A stretch of 33,977 nucleotides of DNA from Ophiocordyceps camponoti-saundersi (nom. inval.) (lineage: Eukaryota; Ascomycota; Sordariomycetes; Hypocreales; Ophiocordycipitaceae). Shown here piece by piece: positions 11,290 through 22,309 of this stretch (the stretch's first letter is position 1; every line of letters starts with the position of its first letter). The notes beneath the pieces are model-generated. The model made no database searches. It worked only from the letters and a program-made list of their open reading frames with translations, and had not been told where the DNA came from. The translations under genes and the position numbers were made by a program. Location of the stretch: the NCBI GenBank assembly GCA_003339415.1, contig PDHQ01000340.1, positions 1-33,977 of the forward strand. The letters run 5' to 3'.

Positions 11290-12085
11290 CTTATATTAAT
11301 AAGAGTAGTAGAAAAAATACTCTTAAATATATTAAGGAGATTTATACTATTACGCGCTATAATAGCTCCCGCGTTAATTAAGTTATTTAGGCGGCCGCTA
11401 GCTATATTCTATATTTTAGCTTATTACCCTTTATAAGTAAAGATAATCTTATTACTAATATAATTAAAAGTTTTATTAGCGTTAACTATATTATTATAGC
11501 TATATTAGCGTAAATATAAGAATAATATATTTTTTATATATAAATAATTAACTTTTTTAAGTAAATAAATAAAAAGTTATATTATATTTAGCGCGCTATT
11601 AAGAATAAAGCGAGTTTATAAGGGGGCTTATCTCCTTATAGCTATCCTCTTATCTTTTATATTTTACCCCTTATATCTAATATTAATACCGCCCTAATCT
11701 TTATTAAGTTAAAGTTAAAAGCTAATATGCCTAATAAGCTTAAGATAAAAGCTACTCCTATTACCGCTTTTATTATTAAAATTACCCTTATTATTAAGGA
11801 TAAAGCTATTAGCTTTTACGCTATAACCTTACCGCCTTTATATAAAAAGATTATTAGCTTTATTTAAAATAATTTTATTAATAATATATTTAATAATAAA
11901 AATTATATAATATTAATTAATAATTATATTATATTTAGTAAGGAGTTTATAAGCGGGGAAAAGCTAAAGCTAAAAATACTTACTTTTAATTTAGCTTATA
12001 ATTATAATTATAATTATAGTTATTATTATAGCTATAGCCGCGGCTATAATAGTTATAAATATACTTACGCTTTATATAATTAAAT
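11290..12085 (+). pseudogene. unidentified coding relic, plus strand
   Basis: One forward frame (codons starting at multiples of 3, for example 11331, 11721 and 11940) runs about 265 codons broken only by TAA/TAG. A stretch of about 75 codons (roughly 11637-11863) has no stop at all, which is striking at this AT content. The end of the frame (about 11995-12080) is a low-complexity run of alternating Tyr-Asn and Tyr-Ser codons followed by Arg-Gly. Since RIP turns His and Cys codons into Tyr, this was probably a His/Asn-rich or Cys-rich tail. I do not recognise the protein; a Gag-like or ORF1-like product is possible. Confidence 0.4.
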
Positions 12086-13800
12086 TAAATCTTTATATAT
12101 AATTAAAGTAATTTAAATTTAAAGCTAGGTAAATAATTAATAAAATAAAAGATAAGGTTTATCGCTATATAGCGATTATTATATATCTATATTAAAGCTA
12201 AAGCTTACCCTCCCTTTCTTCTTTTCCTGATAAAGTAATAAAGTAAGGTTAAATTAATATAGCCTCCTTAGTAAAAGAAACTATCTTATAAGCTATATAG
12301 CGGAGCGGGGATTATTAAGTGCTATAATAAGGTCTCGCTAGTTCTATATTAATCTCTTATTAGTGTTAAGTAAAAGCTTATTATTATATATATAAATATA
12401 ATTAAGGAAGATATACGGAATTATTTTATCGCTATTATTATAAAGGTATTACTTTAAGATTACCTTAAGCACCTTATAAGCTTAGAGGAATAAGTTAAGT
12501 TTAATATAATTAATCTTAAGTTATATAAGTATTATATTAATAAACTTAAGGAATTCTTTATATATATATAAAGCAGACCTAGCCTTAAGCTATAGCGGCT
12601 TATTTATAAGGTAGCTATATAATTATTTATACTTCTTAAGCTTATCTTTCTAAGAATACTATTAGAGGAGCTACTTATCGTAAAAGCGAGCGTTAAAGTT
12701 ATATCGCGCGCGTCCTATTATCGGCTTAGGGCTAGTTTATATTATATAAAATATCTCTAAGTTTTATAATTTATAATATTTCCTTTAATAAGGGTATCTC
12801 CTATATTTATAATATACTTACTTAGCTACCTTCTTTACCGCGGTATAGATAATATTTATTATTCTAATTTACTATAAATAATAATATATTTATATTATAT
12901 AATATATAAGGTAAAAGTTTAAAAATAGGATAAAGGCCTTAGTTTTAATATAATAGATTAAGGTAGCTTTATAAGCCTTAGTAATAACTTATAAGAATTT
13001 AAATTACTTAGCAGTAAGCGTCTTTATAATAAAGCTATAAGGCTTCCCCCTTAGCTATATTAGCGGGGTAAACTAAGATATACCGAATATAATAGCTAAT
13101 TTAATAGCTTTAGTATAAACTTCCCTTACTTTTAATAAGGTATAGCTTTATATTAATATAATAATCTTAGTAAAGGCTAAATATTAGCACTTAAGCTTAG
13201 TAGTAAGTTTTAGAAAATAAGCTTTTTATTATAATTTTTAGTAAAGCTAAATACTTAAGGGTTTTATTTCCTATATTAGCTATACTATCTTAGCACTAAG
13301 CTAAAGCTTAGTTATATTTATATATTTAGCTTTTATAAAATATATTAAATTATTTTTTATTAGCTAAATTATTATTTTATACTTTATAGCTTATTATTTA
13401 TAAATTTACTAAGCGCGCTTAAGTTAAAAGAGTATCTAAGCTTTATTATATTTATTATTAAGAATATTAGTATTATTAGTAAATCTTATTATAAGAAGGC
13501 TTATTATTAGGTTAAGGCGTTAATATAATAATAATATATATAATAGGAAAAAAACTAGTAATATAAGGGATTTTTAGGGGACCCTTTATTAGATTAAAAA
13601 AGTATTAATTAGCTTATAATTAAATTTTAAAATTAGGTATAGCTTATAAAATATAATTGAATAAATATTATAACTTATTTAGGGAAGCTTAAGTAATTTA
13701 TAATAATAACTAACTTATTATAAGAAATATAATTAAAAGCCTTAGTAAAGTTTAATAATAAAAATAAAATAATACCGCCTTAGTTTTAAACTATTTTAAT
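12085..13800. other. relic sequence without identified gene
   Basis: The region contains scattered GC-rich islands (for example GCGCGCG near 12708) and a few surviving TG/CA sites near 12230-12360. Plus-strand frames with only TAA/TAG stops are visible around 12440-12840, but no domain could be named. It is probably part of the same degraded element or elements as the flanking coding relics. Confidence 0.4.
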
Positions 13801-13810
13801 AGTTTTAATA

Positions 13811-14160
13811 AATATAAAGACCGCTATATTTATAAAACGTTATAGCTTATTACTTATTTAGCCGTTTAAAAAGATACTCGCTACCTTTATTATAAAAGAG
13901 ACTTTTCTAATAATAATTATTTCTAAGACTTTCCTTATTATATTAAAAAGCGAAATAAGCTATATTTACTTAAGGTATAATATATAGCTAATAGTTTACT
14001 TACTTTTTAAATAATTATAATATTCGAAGTCTTAAATTATAAAAAGAAATAGCTACTATTAATATAGCTTTAAAAAATCTTTTAGAAAATCTAAATAAAA
14101 TAGGGTTTATATTTTTTTTAAAAACCTATCTAAGATTTTATTAAAGCTAGCTAATTTTTA
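13811..14160 (+). pseudogene. possible coding relic, unidentified
   Basis: A forward frame of about 115 codons interrupted only by TAA/TAG, rich in Lys, Tyr and Phe. No family motif is recognised. Its plus orientation matches the frames at 11.3-12.1 kb and 16.1-17.0 kb, which is the main reason for listing it. Confidence 0.25.
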
Positions 14161-14980
14161 TAAAGTAATAAAATAAAGAGTAAAATAAATATTTTTAGTA
14201 ATAATAATATATTTAATATAAAAAGGAGGGAAGGGTTTATCTAAGGTAAGTAAAGGGGCTAAATTAGTAAAAGTAAGGAAAAATTATTAGCTTAGTAAAG
14301 TTACTTTTTATAAGAAAGTAAATATTAAGGTTAACTCTAAGTATTTTTATAATATTAGGATATATAAAAGCTTTAGTATAGCTTAGCTATAAAGCTAAGC
14401 TTAGCGTTTTATTATCTAAAATATTAATAAATTTATCGAAATATTATTAAGGAAGTCGCGCTAGGCGCTATAGCGGGCCGCGCTAATTTCGGATTTTTAC
14501 GCTTTTATTACCTCCTAATAATCTTACTAGTATAAGTTAGTAAAATTAGTATATTAATAGCGTTAAGCTTATTTTATAATCGCTATAATAGCTCCTATTA
14601 CTTACTTTTACTATTTTTATAATATAAGGTAAATATAAATATATAATAGTATTATTATTTTTATTATTATTTTTAGTTATTTATAAAATAAAGCTATTAT
14701 ATTTTTAAGCTTATTAGGTATAAAAATTTAATAAAGGTTTAGTTTAAGTTAATTTTATATTTTAGCTATAAAGATATTTAAGTAATAAAAGCGCTAAATT
14801 CTAATTAGTATTATATTAAGGTAAAAGTTAATATTAATATAAATAATTTATAATATATAATTAAAGCTAATAAAGTTAAGATTATTTCTTTAATATATTG
14901 CTTAATAGTTTAATATAGCTTATATTAAATTAATAATATTAGTCCGCTTATTATATATTTTTTATATAACTTTGCTTAGG
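14160..14980. other. relic sequence with a GC island and a palindrome
   Basis: No gene is seen. It holds a dense inverted repeat around 14378-14404 (AGCTTAGC with GCTAAGCT) and a CpG-rich island at about 14455-14500 (GCGGGCCGCGC) whose CpG sites survive intact. A degenerate (ATT)n patch follows at about 14650-14685. Confidence 0.4.
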
Positions 14981-15400
14981 GGCGTAATAAGTTTAAGGTA
15001 AAGGCTAGTTATAAGCTTAAGGAAATCGGTTACTTTAAGGGATAATTATTTATAATAGTTCTAAGAGGGGTAGTAAAAGTTAAAGTCGCTATAAAGGAGG
15101 GTCGCTATTAGGTAAAAGTTAAGGTAAATAATATCTTATTAAAAAGGGGGCTTAATTAAATTACTAATAAAGGTAAGTAAATAAATATAACTTAAAATAA
15201 GGGTATAATATAAAAGATAATAAATATTATATTAAAGGCGGTAAAAGGTATTTAAAGGGAAAGGTTTAGTTATTTATAAATATAAAAAATCGCTTAGCTA
15301 TTAAAGTTTGTAAATTTATATAATAAGATACTTAAAAGTAAGGGGCGGCTAAAATAGTTATATTATAGTTTTTATATATAAATAAAATTATAGCCGATAA
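14980..15400 (+). pseudogene. possible coding relic, unidentified
   Basis: The forward frame starting near 14980 keeps long sense runs (Lys/Val-rich, including KEIGYF and VVKVKV) with only TAA/TAG stops over about 140 codons. No domain is recognised. It could belong to the same element as the 16.1-17.0 kb frame, but it is in a different frame and joining them would need a frameshift or an intron. Confidence 0.3.
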
Positions 15401-16110
15401 GGCTTCGGAGTGTTATATAAATAAAATAATTATATTTTTATATATTTTAAAAAAGGGTTTTAATTTTTATAAGGAGTAAAGGAGGTAAAGCTTTATAATT
15501 ATAAAGGAGTAGTAAAGGGAGCCCCACGTCCCCTACTAGCACCCTTTCCGCTATAAGTATTAAGAATTATACTATTTTTACCTCGGCCCCTTTTTAAAGC
15601 TAGTATAAGGTTATTATTTATATTAAATTAAATTATAGCTTATAACTAAAATAGCGTTATAAAAGATTGCTTCTAAAATTAAACTTTTATAAATCTATTA
15701 TTAGTTTAAGATTAAGTTAGTTTAAAGTAATTTTAAAATTTATAAAAATAGTATATATAGTTATTATAAGCTTATTTTTAATATAATTTTAAAGTGAGAT
15801 AATCTTAGGACTATAAGGTATAAATATAATTACCCTTATATAAAATATAAGTTTTAATATTATTCTTAGTAAAAGTTAAGTATATACCTTCTTTTTCTAA
15901 ATATATAGCGGCCGCGTAAAGGCTATAAGCTTATAATAAAGTTACTTATAATAATATTTTATTATATATTTAAATTAAAAGCACTAATAATATTATTAAA
16001 GTTATATTATATTATTATAAACCTTAATATAAGAGATTTTTATATTTATAATAAGTTTATTTTATATTAATCTATTCGCGTTTATTATATTAATAACTTT
16101 TAAGATAAGG
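15400..16110. other. relic sequence between coding-like frames
   Basis: No gene is assigned. A small island near 15518-15545 retains CpA (CCCCACGTCC, TAGCACCC), and GCGGCCGCG occurs at about 15908. Plus-strand stop-reading frames continue here but change phase before 16.1 kb. Confidence 0.3.
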
Positions 16111-17000
16111 TATATATATATAGCTCCTTCGCCTTAAGGCTAAAAGGCTCTAACTTAGGTAATTTTAACTTTATTAACCTTTTTAATTTATTATATAAGT
16201 ATATCTTAGTCGCTATAAGCCGTCTTTATATAAACTCCTTTTATAATTATAAAGTATATCTTTTAAATATAAACTATACTTTTACTAAAAATAATAAGAG
16301 TTTACTTAATTAATATTATTTATCTTTTATATTTTAGATAAAATATAATTATAATATCCTTATTAAGGAGCCGTCTCGCTATTAAGATAGCGTTATATTT
16401 TAAAGCTATATTTATAACTTATATAATTTCTTATAAGGTTAATTATAAAATATCTATATTAATTATAATATTCTTTATTAAAATAATAATTTCTTTATTA
16501 AAATAGCTTAAGATAAGCTTAATTAATACGCGGCTAGTAATAGTTATAAAAACTTAAGTAAAGCGAGTTTAATTAGTATTTATATTAGTAATTTATAAAA
16601 GTACTTTTTATATAGCTTAAGTAATAGTTTTTGTAATTAACTTAATAATCTTAAGTAAAAATTAGGTTTTAGTTATATGAGTTTAGGGTAGCTATATATT
16701 TTCTATAAAGTTTAGCTTTAAAAGCTATTATAATACCCTAAGCTTCGAAAAACGCCGCGGCTAGTATTATTATAGCGAGCTTTTTATACGCGTCCTTTAA
16801 ATTACTATTATTAAGGGTCCGTGCCTAGTCCGTCGCTCTATCTATTTTAATATTATTATTATACTGCCCCTAGCTAAACTAGGGATATTATAAGGACTAA
16901 CTTAGTCCCCGCGCCCCCTTATTTATAATTATAAAAGCGTCGCCCGCTCCTTAAGCCCTAGCCTCGGCCGCTATAAGCACTATTATCGTCTCCTTAAGAA
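16110..17000 (+). pseudogene. long unidentified coding relic, about 295 codons
   Basis: A single forward frame (codons at multiples of 3, such as AGC at 16122) persists for about 890 bp with only TAA/TAG stops. It ends in a Pro/Arg-rich, CpG-rich stretch (about 16740-16990) that includes VPAPP. Reading former Gln/Trp through the stops gives a protein-like composition with alternating hydrophobic and polar stretches. I cannot assign a family. It lacks the DD35E, reverse transcriptase and zinc-knuckle patterns visible in the LTR elements here. It may be the C-terminal part of a transposon protein or a captured host gene. Confidence 0.4.
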
Positions 17001-17050
17001 TAAATATATAGTAATAAGCGAAATGCTAAATAATAAGTCTTATCTTATTT

Positions 17051-17132
17051 TTATAAAAAGTTATTTATTTAAAGTAAAACTTATAATATTTTTATAAAAA
17101 GTTATTTATTTAAAGTAAAACTTATAATATTT
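17051..17132. repeat. 41-bp tandem duplication
   Basis: Two head-to-tail copies (17051-17091 and 17092-17132) of a 41-bp unit beginning TTATAAAAAGTTATTTATTT. The two are essentially identical, so the duplication is probably younger than most of the mutation in this region. Confidence 0.9.
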
Positions 17133-19020
17133 TTACTTAAAATTATTTAATTAAAGGTTTAATATAATTATAAATTATAAAGCTTTAATTTATTTTCTAA
17201 TAAAAAAATACTTTTTATTTATTAAGTTTAATAATTTAATTTCCTTATTTAATTTAATATCTATTCCCTATATTAACTTAGCTAGCTAAATATAGCTATT
17301 AACGCCTTTTTATATAAGATAGCTAAGCTTTTTATTATAAAAGCTTATAAATAAGAGGAAAAGATGTTTATAATAATTCCCTTAGAAAACTTTAAATTTA
17401 GAACCTTAACCTTGATTTTTATAATCGCTTTAGTTTATTTTATAAAAAACTTTATTTTATTAAAAGCGGATTTAATATAACTAATTTAGAAAAAAAATAT
17501 AAGCTAAAATTTAAAATTTAATAATAATCTTTTTATAATACCTAAATAAAATAATTTAAAGCGATTTTTTCTTTATATTAACTTAATTTAAAATATATAT
17601 AAGATAGCTATCTTCGCTTATAATAAATAAAATAAAATTACTAAAATATTTTAAGAAAATTATTATTAAATTAGGATAAAATAAAATATCCGCTAATATA
17701 TTTATAATTATTATAAATACTAAAGGAATAAAAAGCTATAAAATAAAACCTTAAGTTTATTATACTTTTTACTTATTTTAACTTTAATATAAGAGTATAT
17801 TACTTATAATAAGAAAATAATATTAAAAGACTATTTTTAATATAATTATATTAAAACTTTTATTTATAAGCTAAGCTAAATTATTACTATATTATTAAAT
17901 AAATAAAATAATATAACTAAGGTATTTATAATATATTATTTCTAATATTTTTATTATCTTTTTAATATATTAAATATATAAATTATTAATAATACTAGCT
18001 TATTTATTTTAAAATCTCTTAGTAAAATTAATTAGCTAATTAATATTAAGTACTGCTATAATAGCGCTCTTTATTTTTAAATATAAAATAATATAAAAAT
18101 AACTAAGTAATACTTAATCTAAAAGCTATAGTTTTTATAAATAAATATTAAAATAATAAAAATACCTTCTTTCCCGCCTTAAACTTTATATATAACTCCT
18201 TTTAGTATATATTAATTTATATAGCGCTATTTATAATTACTTTTAAAAATAATATATAGAACCCTCTTTTAGTCCTTAGCCTTTTAAACTTTTTAAACGC
18301 TTTAAGCCTTATTATTATAGCTTATAAACTTATTACTTAAATATAAAAAGTATAATAATAAGCTTAGGCTATAATTATAAAAGCGTAAAGTAAGTGAAAA
18401 ACTTAAGCTAATAAAAAGTAATATCTAATAAATTTTATAATTAATAATTAGATATTTCTTAGCTATAAAAGTTTTATAATAACTATATTTATAATAAGAC
18501 TTAATATATAATAATTAGGTCTTTTTATAATTTTTAAGAAATAAAAGTATAGCTATATTTTTTACTTATTAAATAGCTATTAGATAATAGATTTATATTA
18601 TACTAACCGCTTTTATAAAGCTATTATAAATCTCTTACTTAATTAAAAGATACCCTTTATTAAATTAAAAAAATATTAATTATATACTAAAATAGGAAAT
18701 AAACTAAAGTCTTTAATTTTATATTATAAAATAATACTATTAGTTAAAGTATTAAGTTTATTAGTATAGTTATAACTTAGATAAGATATAATACCTTATT
18801 AGGAATTTCTAATATATATTAATAGTTATTAAAGAATTTTATAATTATTTTTTAAATATTATTAACTTACTTATTAATCTTTAACGCTAAATTAAAGCTA
18901 TTATAGCTAATTATAAATATAAGAATAATAATTAAAATAATATTATAATTTCTTTAAGTATTTTATTATATAATAAGTATTATTAATTTTAATAAATATA
19001 TTAAAACTTTTATTAAAAGG
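17133..19020. other. AT-rich relic sequence, nothing identified
   Basis: About 1.9 kb with heavy RIP and no recognisable element ends. Plus-strand translation near 17385-17600 gives a coding-like run (FRTLTLIF and following) that I could not assign. A 30-bp near-identity links about 18653-18682 with about 13576-13605 (CCCTTTATTA then A/G-rich), too short to define a repeat. Confidence 0.4.
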
Positions 19021-19023
19021 TAA

Positions 19024-19312
19024 CATTACGCGCTAATACTTATAAGGATTTCTTTTAAATATTTTATAATAATTTTTAAAAATTTCTAACTATATTAATA
19101 TAACTTTTAAAAACCTTATTATAAAATTACCTATAAAAACTTTAAGGGAAATTATTAAAAAATATAATTACTTCTTTATTAGGATTTTCTTATACTCTTT
19201 CCTATACTTATTAGTATATACCCTTATATATTTTATTAAGATTTCCCTTATAAGAGTTTTTCTCTCTTTTCCTTCTTTTCTCCTTAGCTTAAAATCTTTA
19301 TTTATAATACTA
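19024..19312 (+). repeat. R290 copy 1
   Basis: About 290 bp align in direct orientation with about 29432-29720; the differences noted are mainly transitions. It begins at TTACGCGCTA and ends in a pyrimidine-rich run followed by CTCCTTAGCTTAA. The function is unknown. Confidence 0.8.
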
Positions 19313-19802
19313 ATATTATTATATATTTTATATATATATTCTTAAGCCGTAATAGCTAATAATAAAAAATAAAAGTAACTTTAAGCTAACTTATATTATA
19401 TTTAGGGGCGGAATAAGGTATTAAAGTTTTAGCTTGCTATAATAATAATAATAACTTAAGCTAGCGCCCTAATAGGGGCGGCTACTTTAAAAAAAGAAAT
19501 TTTAAATTTATAAGTAATAAAGTAAATATAAAAAGAAAATATAAATTAAAATTAATATAATTTAATATTCTATATAAAGGTATATATATAAAAGTAAATA
19601 TATTAAGGTATAGTTTATTTTTTTAAAAGAAAAATAAAGGGGAAAAAGGTTATTTTAGCTTTTATTAAAGTAAAAGTAAATATATATATTAAAATTAAAA
19701 CTATTTTATCCTCGCTTTTAAATAAAAAAGGGTTTAAAGTTATTTTATTAATTTTTAATAAAATTAAAATTATAAAGTAAATTATTTATATAAAAATAAT
19801 TA
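19313..19802. other. relic sequence left of the small LTR element
   Basis: No gene is seen. GGGGCGG occurs twice (about 19405 and 19474), the second inside a tight inverted repeat (CGCCCTAATAGGGGCG, about 19466-19481). The rest is AT-rich. Confidence 0.4.
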
Positions 19803-19807
19803 CTTAT
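19803..19807. repeat. target site duplication of the gag-only LTR element (left)
   Basis: CTTAT, repeated exactly at 21583-21587 beyond the 3' LTR. Confidence 0.9.
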
Positions 19808-20017
19808 TATAAGGGATTAGTTTATAACTAATTATAGCTAAATAAGGGGGATTATAGCGGATATATTTAAATCTTCCCGATAGCGCTTAGTTATCGCGTA
19901 GGGTATATAGCTAGCTTAGAAAGGGGGCTTCTCTCCCTTCTCCTTCCTCTCTTCGATAGCTTTAATTATAACTCTACTTTAGCTTACTTCTATAAACGCT
20001 TTAGTAAGACCTTTATA
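19808..20017 (+). repeat. 5' LTR of the gag-only element
   Basis: This 210-bp LTR aligns without gaps to 21373-21582, and the differences seen are all transitions. It contains a CpG-rich inner part (TTATCGCGTAGGG) and a pyrimidine-rich run of CTTCTCTCCC type. Confidence 0.93.
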
Positions 20018-20039
20018 TTAATTAAAGCTCCTCTTACCG

Positions 20040-20785
20040 CTAACTAAACGTAAGAGTAAGATTTTAATATAGAACGCCGTTAAATTCTACTTATATTAGA
20101 GCCGCTTTCGGCTTATTCTAGCCTAGATTCTTAGCTAGCCGCTATATATATTAAACTTATAATCGACGGAGCTATAATTAGGGAGCCTAAGTCCTAGTTT
20201 TATTATATCTTTTCTTATCTTAGCACTTTTTAGTAGATATTCTTTCCATATATTATTATAGCTATAGATTTTTCTTACTAGCTTAAAGCCTTTTTAGCGT
20301 ATATCTCTAAGCTTCTCGGGGAGAGTTATAAAAAGCGCTAAGTAAGTTTTTCCTTAGTTAAGATATATTAAAAGCTATTAGAGCCCCTCGGAGAATACGT
20401 TATAAGGTAAGAATATACCTTTTTTAAAGCTAGACTATTATACTAATCTAACTACGCTAAGATTATTCTACTCTTATCTAGGCTATATAAGGAGCTATAA
20501 GAGCGCTTAGATTATAAAAACTAGCTTATAATATACGCGGCCTTCGCTAGCTTTTTTTAAGGCTTTAATAAAGTATTTAGTTTTAGGAATATTCTTAACG
20601 CGCTAGTTAATTTACCGCCCCCTTTTTCTACTAACTTAATAGATATCGCGTTTATATAATCTTATTTTAGTATTACTAAGCGCTAGCGTTATTATTAGTA
20701 TAACTAGATTAGTTATTTTAAGCGTAATTATCCAAAGCTTCGTAGGTAAATAGGGATATTAAGGTTAAGGCTTTTTATAAGCGGA
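20040..20785 (+). pseudogene. Gag-like protein relic with CCHC zinc knuckle
   Basis: One frame (codons at positions 2 modulo 3) runs about 245 codons with only TAA/TAG stops. It includes stop-poor stretches such as LLGESYKKR (about 20309-20335) and a Pro-rich segment before the knuckle. At 20690-20731 the spacing is exactly CX2CX4HX4C, with TAT (Tyr) at all four ligand positions (20690, 20699, 20714, 20729) and AGT before the His position, as expected from GGT. RIP changes TGT and CAT to TAT, so the four tyrosines are a former zinc knuckle. Gag binds element RNA and forms the particle. No protease or pol motif follows. The start is approximate because no ATG survives. Confidence 0.8.
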
Positions 20786-21372
20786 GCGGGGAAGTTAAAA
20801 ATAAATCTAAAATATTTTAATTAAGGGGATAATAAGTAAAGAGGGATAAGTATATACTAGATATTATAGCCCGGGTAATTTTTAGCTTTATTACGTTACC
20901 TTATATAAAGATAGTCCGCACGTAGCTTAGGCGCGTAGATTTATTAGTAAGTATATATTATAGTTATATTACGCCTTAGCTTATAAACTAGCGCTAGCAA
21001 TATATAGCGATAAGTATATAGCTAGCTTTACTATTTACTACGATTAGGTTATTCTCTAAGCTTCCCGTAACTAATACGGTGCTACTTAATCTTATACGCT
21101 AGCTATATAGGTAAGTTTTACTATTAGTATATAAGTTTATTAATTCCTACCTTAAGTAATATTATAATTCTAAGCTTATTAGAATCTTCCTTATAAAGAT
21201 TAGGGTTTAATTCCCTAGGCTATAAGGGAGCCCTTCCGCCCTCTTATCCTTATCTTTACGGAGGCTATTAGGCTATCGGCTAGGGACTATATAGAGTATA
21301 TCGCTAGCGTAGTAGTACGTAACTTTTCCGTCCTACGCTCCTATTTCCTTAGCTAGCCTAAGGAGGGGGCTA
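20785..21372 (+). other. internal 3' region of the gag-only element
   Basis: About 590 bp between the Gag-like frame and the 3' LTR. Several frames read through with few stops, but I see no protease Asp-Thr/Ser-Gly, reverse transcriptase or integrase motif. It ends in the G-rich polypurine tract at about 21356-21370. Confidence 0.5.
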
Positions 21373-21582
21373 TATAAGGGATTAGTTTATAACTAATCGT
21401 AGCTAGATAGGGGGGATTATAGCGGATATATTTAGGTCTTCCCGATAGCGCTTAGTTATCGCGCGGGGTATATAGCTAGCTTAGGAAGGGGGCTTCTCTC
21501 CCTTCTCCTTCCTCTCTTTAATAGCTTTAATTATAACTCCACTTTAGCTTACTTCTGCAGACGCCTTAGTGAGACCTTTACA
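21373..21582 (+). repeat. 3' LTR of the gag-only element
   Basis: A 210-bp copy that is visibly less mutated than the 5' LTR: it keeps TTCTGCAGACG, GTGAGACC and the terminal TACA where the 5' copy has TA replacements. Confidence 0.93.
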
Positions 21583-21587
21583 CTTAT
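21583..21587. repeat. target site duplication of the gag-only element (right)
   Basis: CTTAT, identical to 19803-19807. Confidence 0.9.
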
Positions 21588-21675
21588 CTAAAAATAAAAA
21601 AGTTAATTAAAAAAAATTAAAATAAGGCTTTTAATAATATTTTAAAAGTCTTAATTTTAATATTAAATTAAGTTA

Positions 21676-21680
21676 ATATT
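21676..21680. repeat. target site duplication of Copia-2 (left)
   Basis: ATATT precedes the 5' LTR and recurs at 29173-29177. It lies only 89 bp from the gag-only element. Confidence 0.88.
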
Positions 21681-21982
21681 TATTAGTATTATCTCTCTAT
21701 ACCCCTTTATATCTACTATATAATATATATATAAAAGATAACTCGGATATAAGGAAATCCTTAATAAAATATATATTAGCACCTAAGTTATACTTCGTAT
21801 AACTTAAGGGATAAGAGATATCTTAGGAAGAAAGAAGGGGGTATAAGGGTAGAATATTATTTAGCTATATAGCCGCTCTTCCTTATATAAAGTAGGAAAA
21901 ATATCTATTTTTAATTATTATCGATTTAAGTTACCTTTTACTTCTCTTAACTATATATATATATAATAAAGATTACTTAATA
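21681..21982 (+). repeat. Copia-2 5' LTR
   Basis: This 302-bp LTR pairs with 28871-29172 and resembles the Copia-1 LTRs throughout. It retains the CCTAAGT...ACTTA hairpin (about 21783-21808), the TATA-like TATAAGGG and the conserved TATATAGCCGC segment (about 21865-21875). Confidence 0.95.
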
Positions 21983-22309
21983 CTAATTAGTAGTTATATT
22001 AGTTAATTAGTTAAATTATAAATTAGTAAGAATAATAAGATAAGTTTTATATAATAACGAAAAGCCTTTACGCCCGCTTTTATTTAATATATATACTTTT
22101 ACCCTTTCTTAACCTTAGTCCTTACTAAAAAGCTATTAAGCTTAATACTATTATTAATATTAAAAGATTAAGGTAATATATAATATATACTAATATTTTA
22201 TTCTTATCGAAAAGCTATATTAGCTCGGTGCTTTTTATTAACTTATATAATATTATTTTAATAATATTCCGGTAACGTATCCCTTAATAATATAGCTTTT
22301 AGTACCTTA

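Larger units (their letters stand above)
19808..21582 (+). mobile_element. small non-autonomous LTR element with Gag-like coding only
   Basis: The 1775-bp element has 210-bp LTRs (19808-20017 and 21373-21582) and CTTAT target duplications. The 3' LTR still ends in CA (TTTACA); its start TATAA corresponds to TGTAA, so the ends were TGTAA...TTACA. A G-rich polypurine tract (AAGGAGGGGGC) lies directly before the 3' LTR. The 1355-bp interior carries a Gag-like frame with a CCHC zinc knuckle and has no room for reverse transcriptase or integrase. It resembles the TR-GAG type of terminal-repeat element described in plants. It would need another element's enzymes to move. Confidence 0.9.

Noticed and set aside
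13576..18682. 30-bp near-identity between about 13576-13605 and 18653-18682 as a repeat pair
   Set aside because: The similarity does not extend convincingly on either side and is short for such AT-rich sequence.
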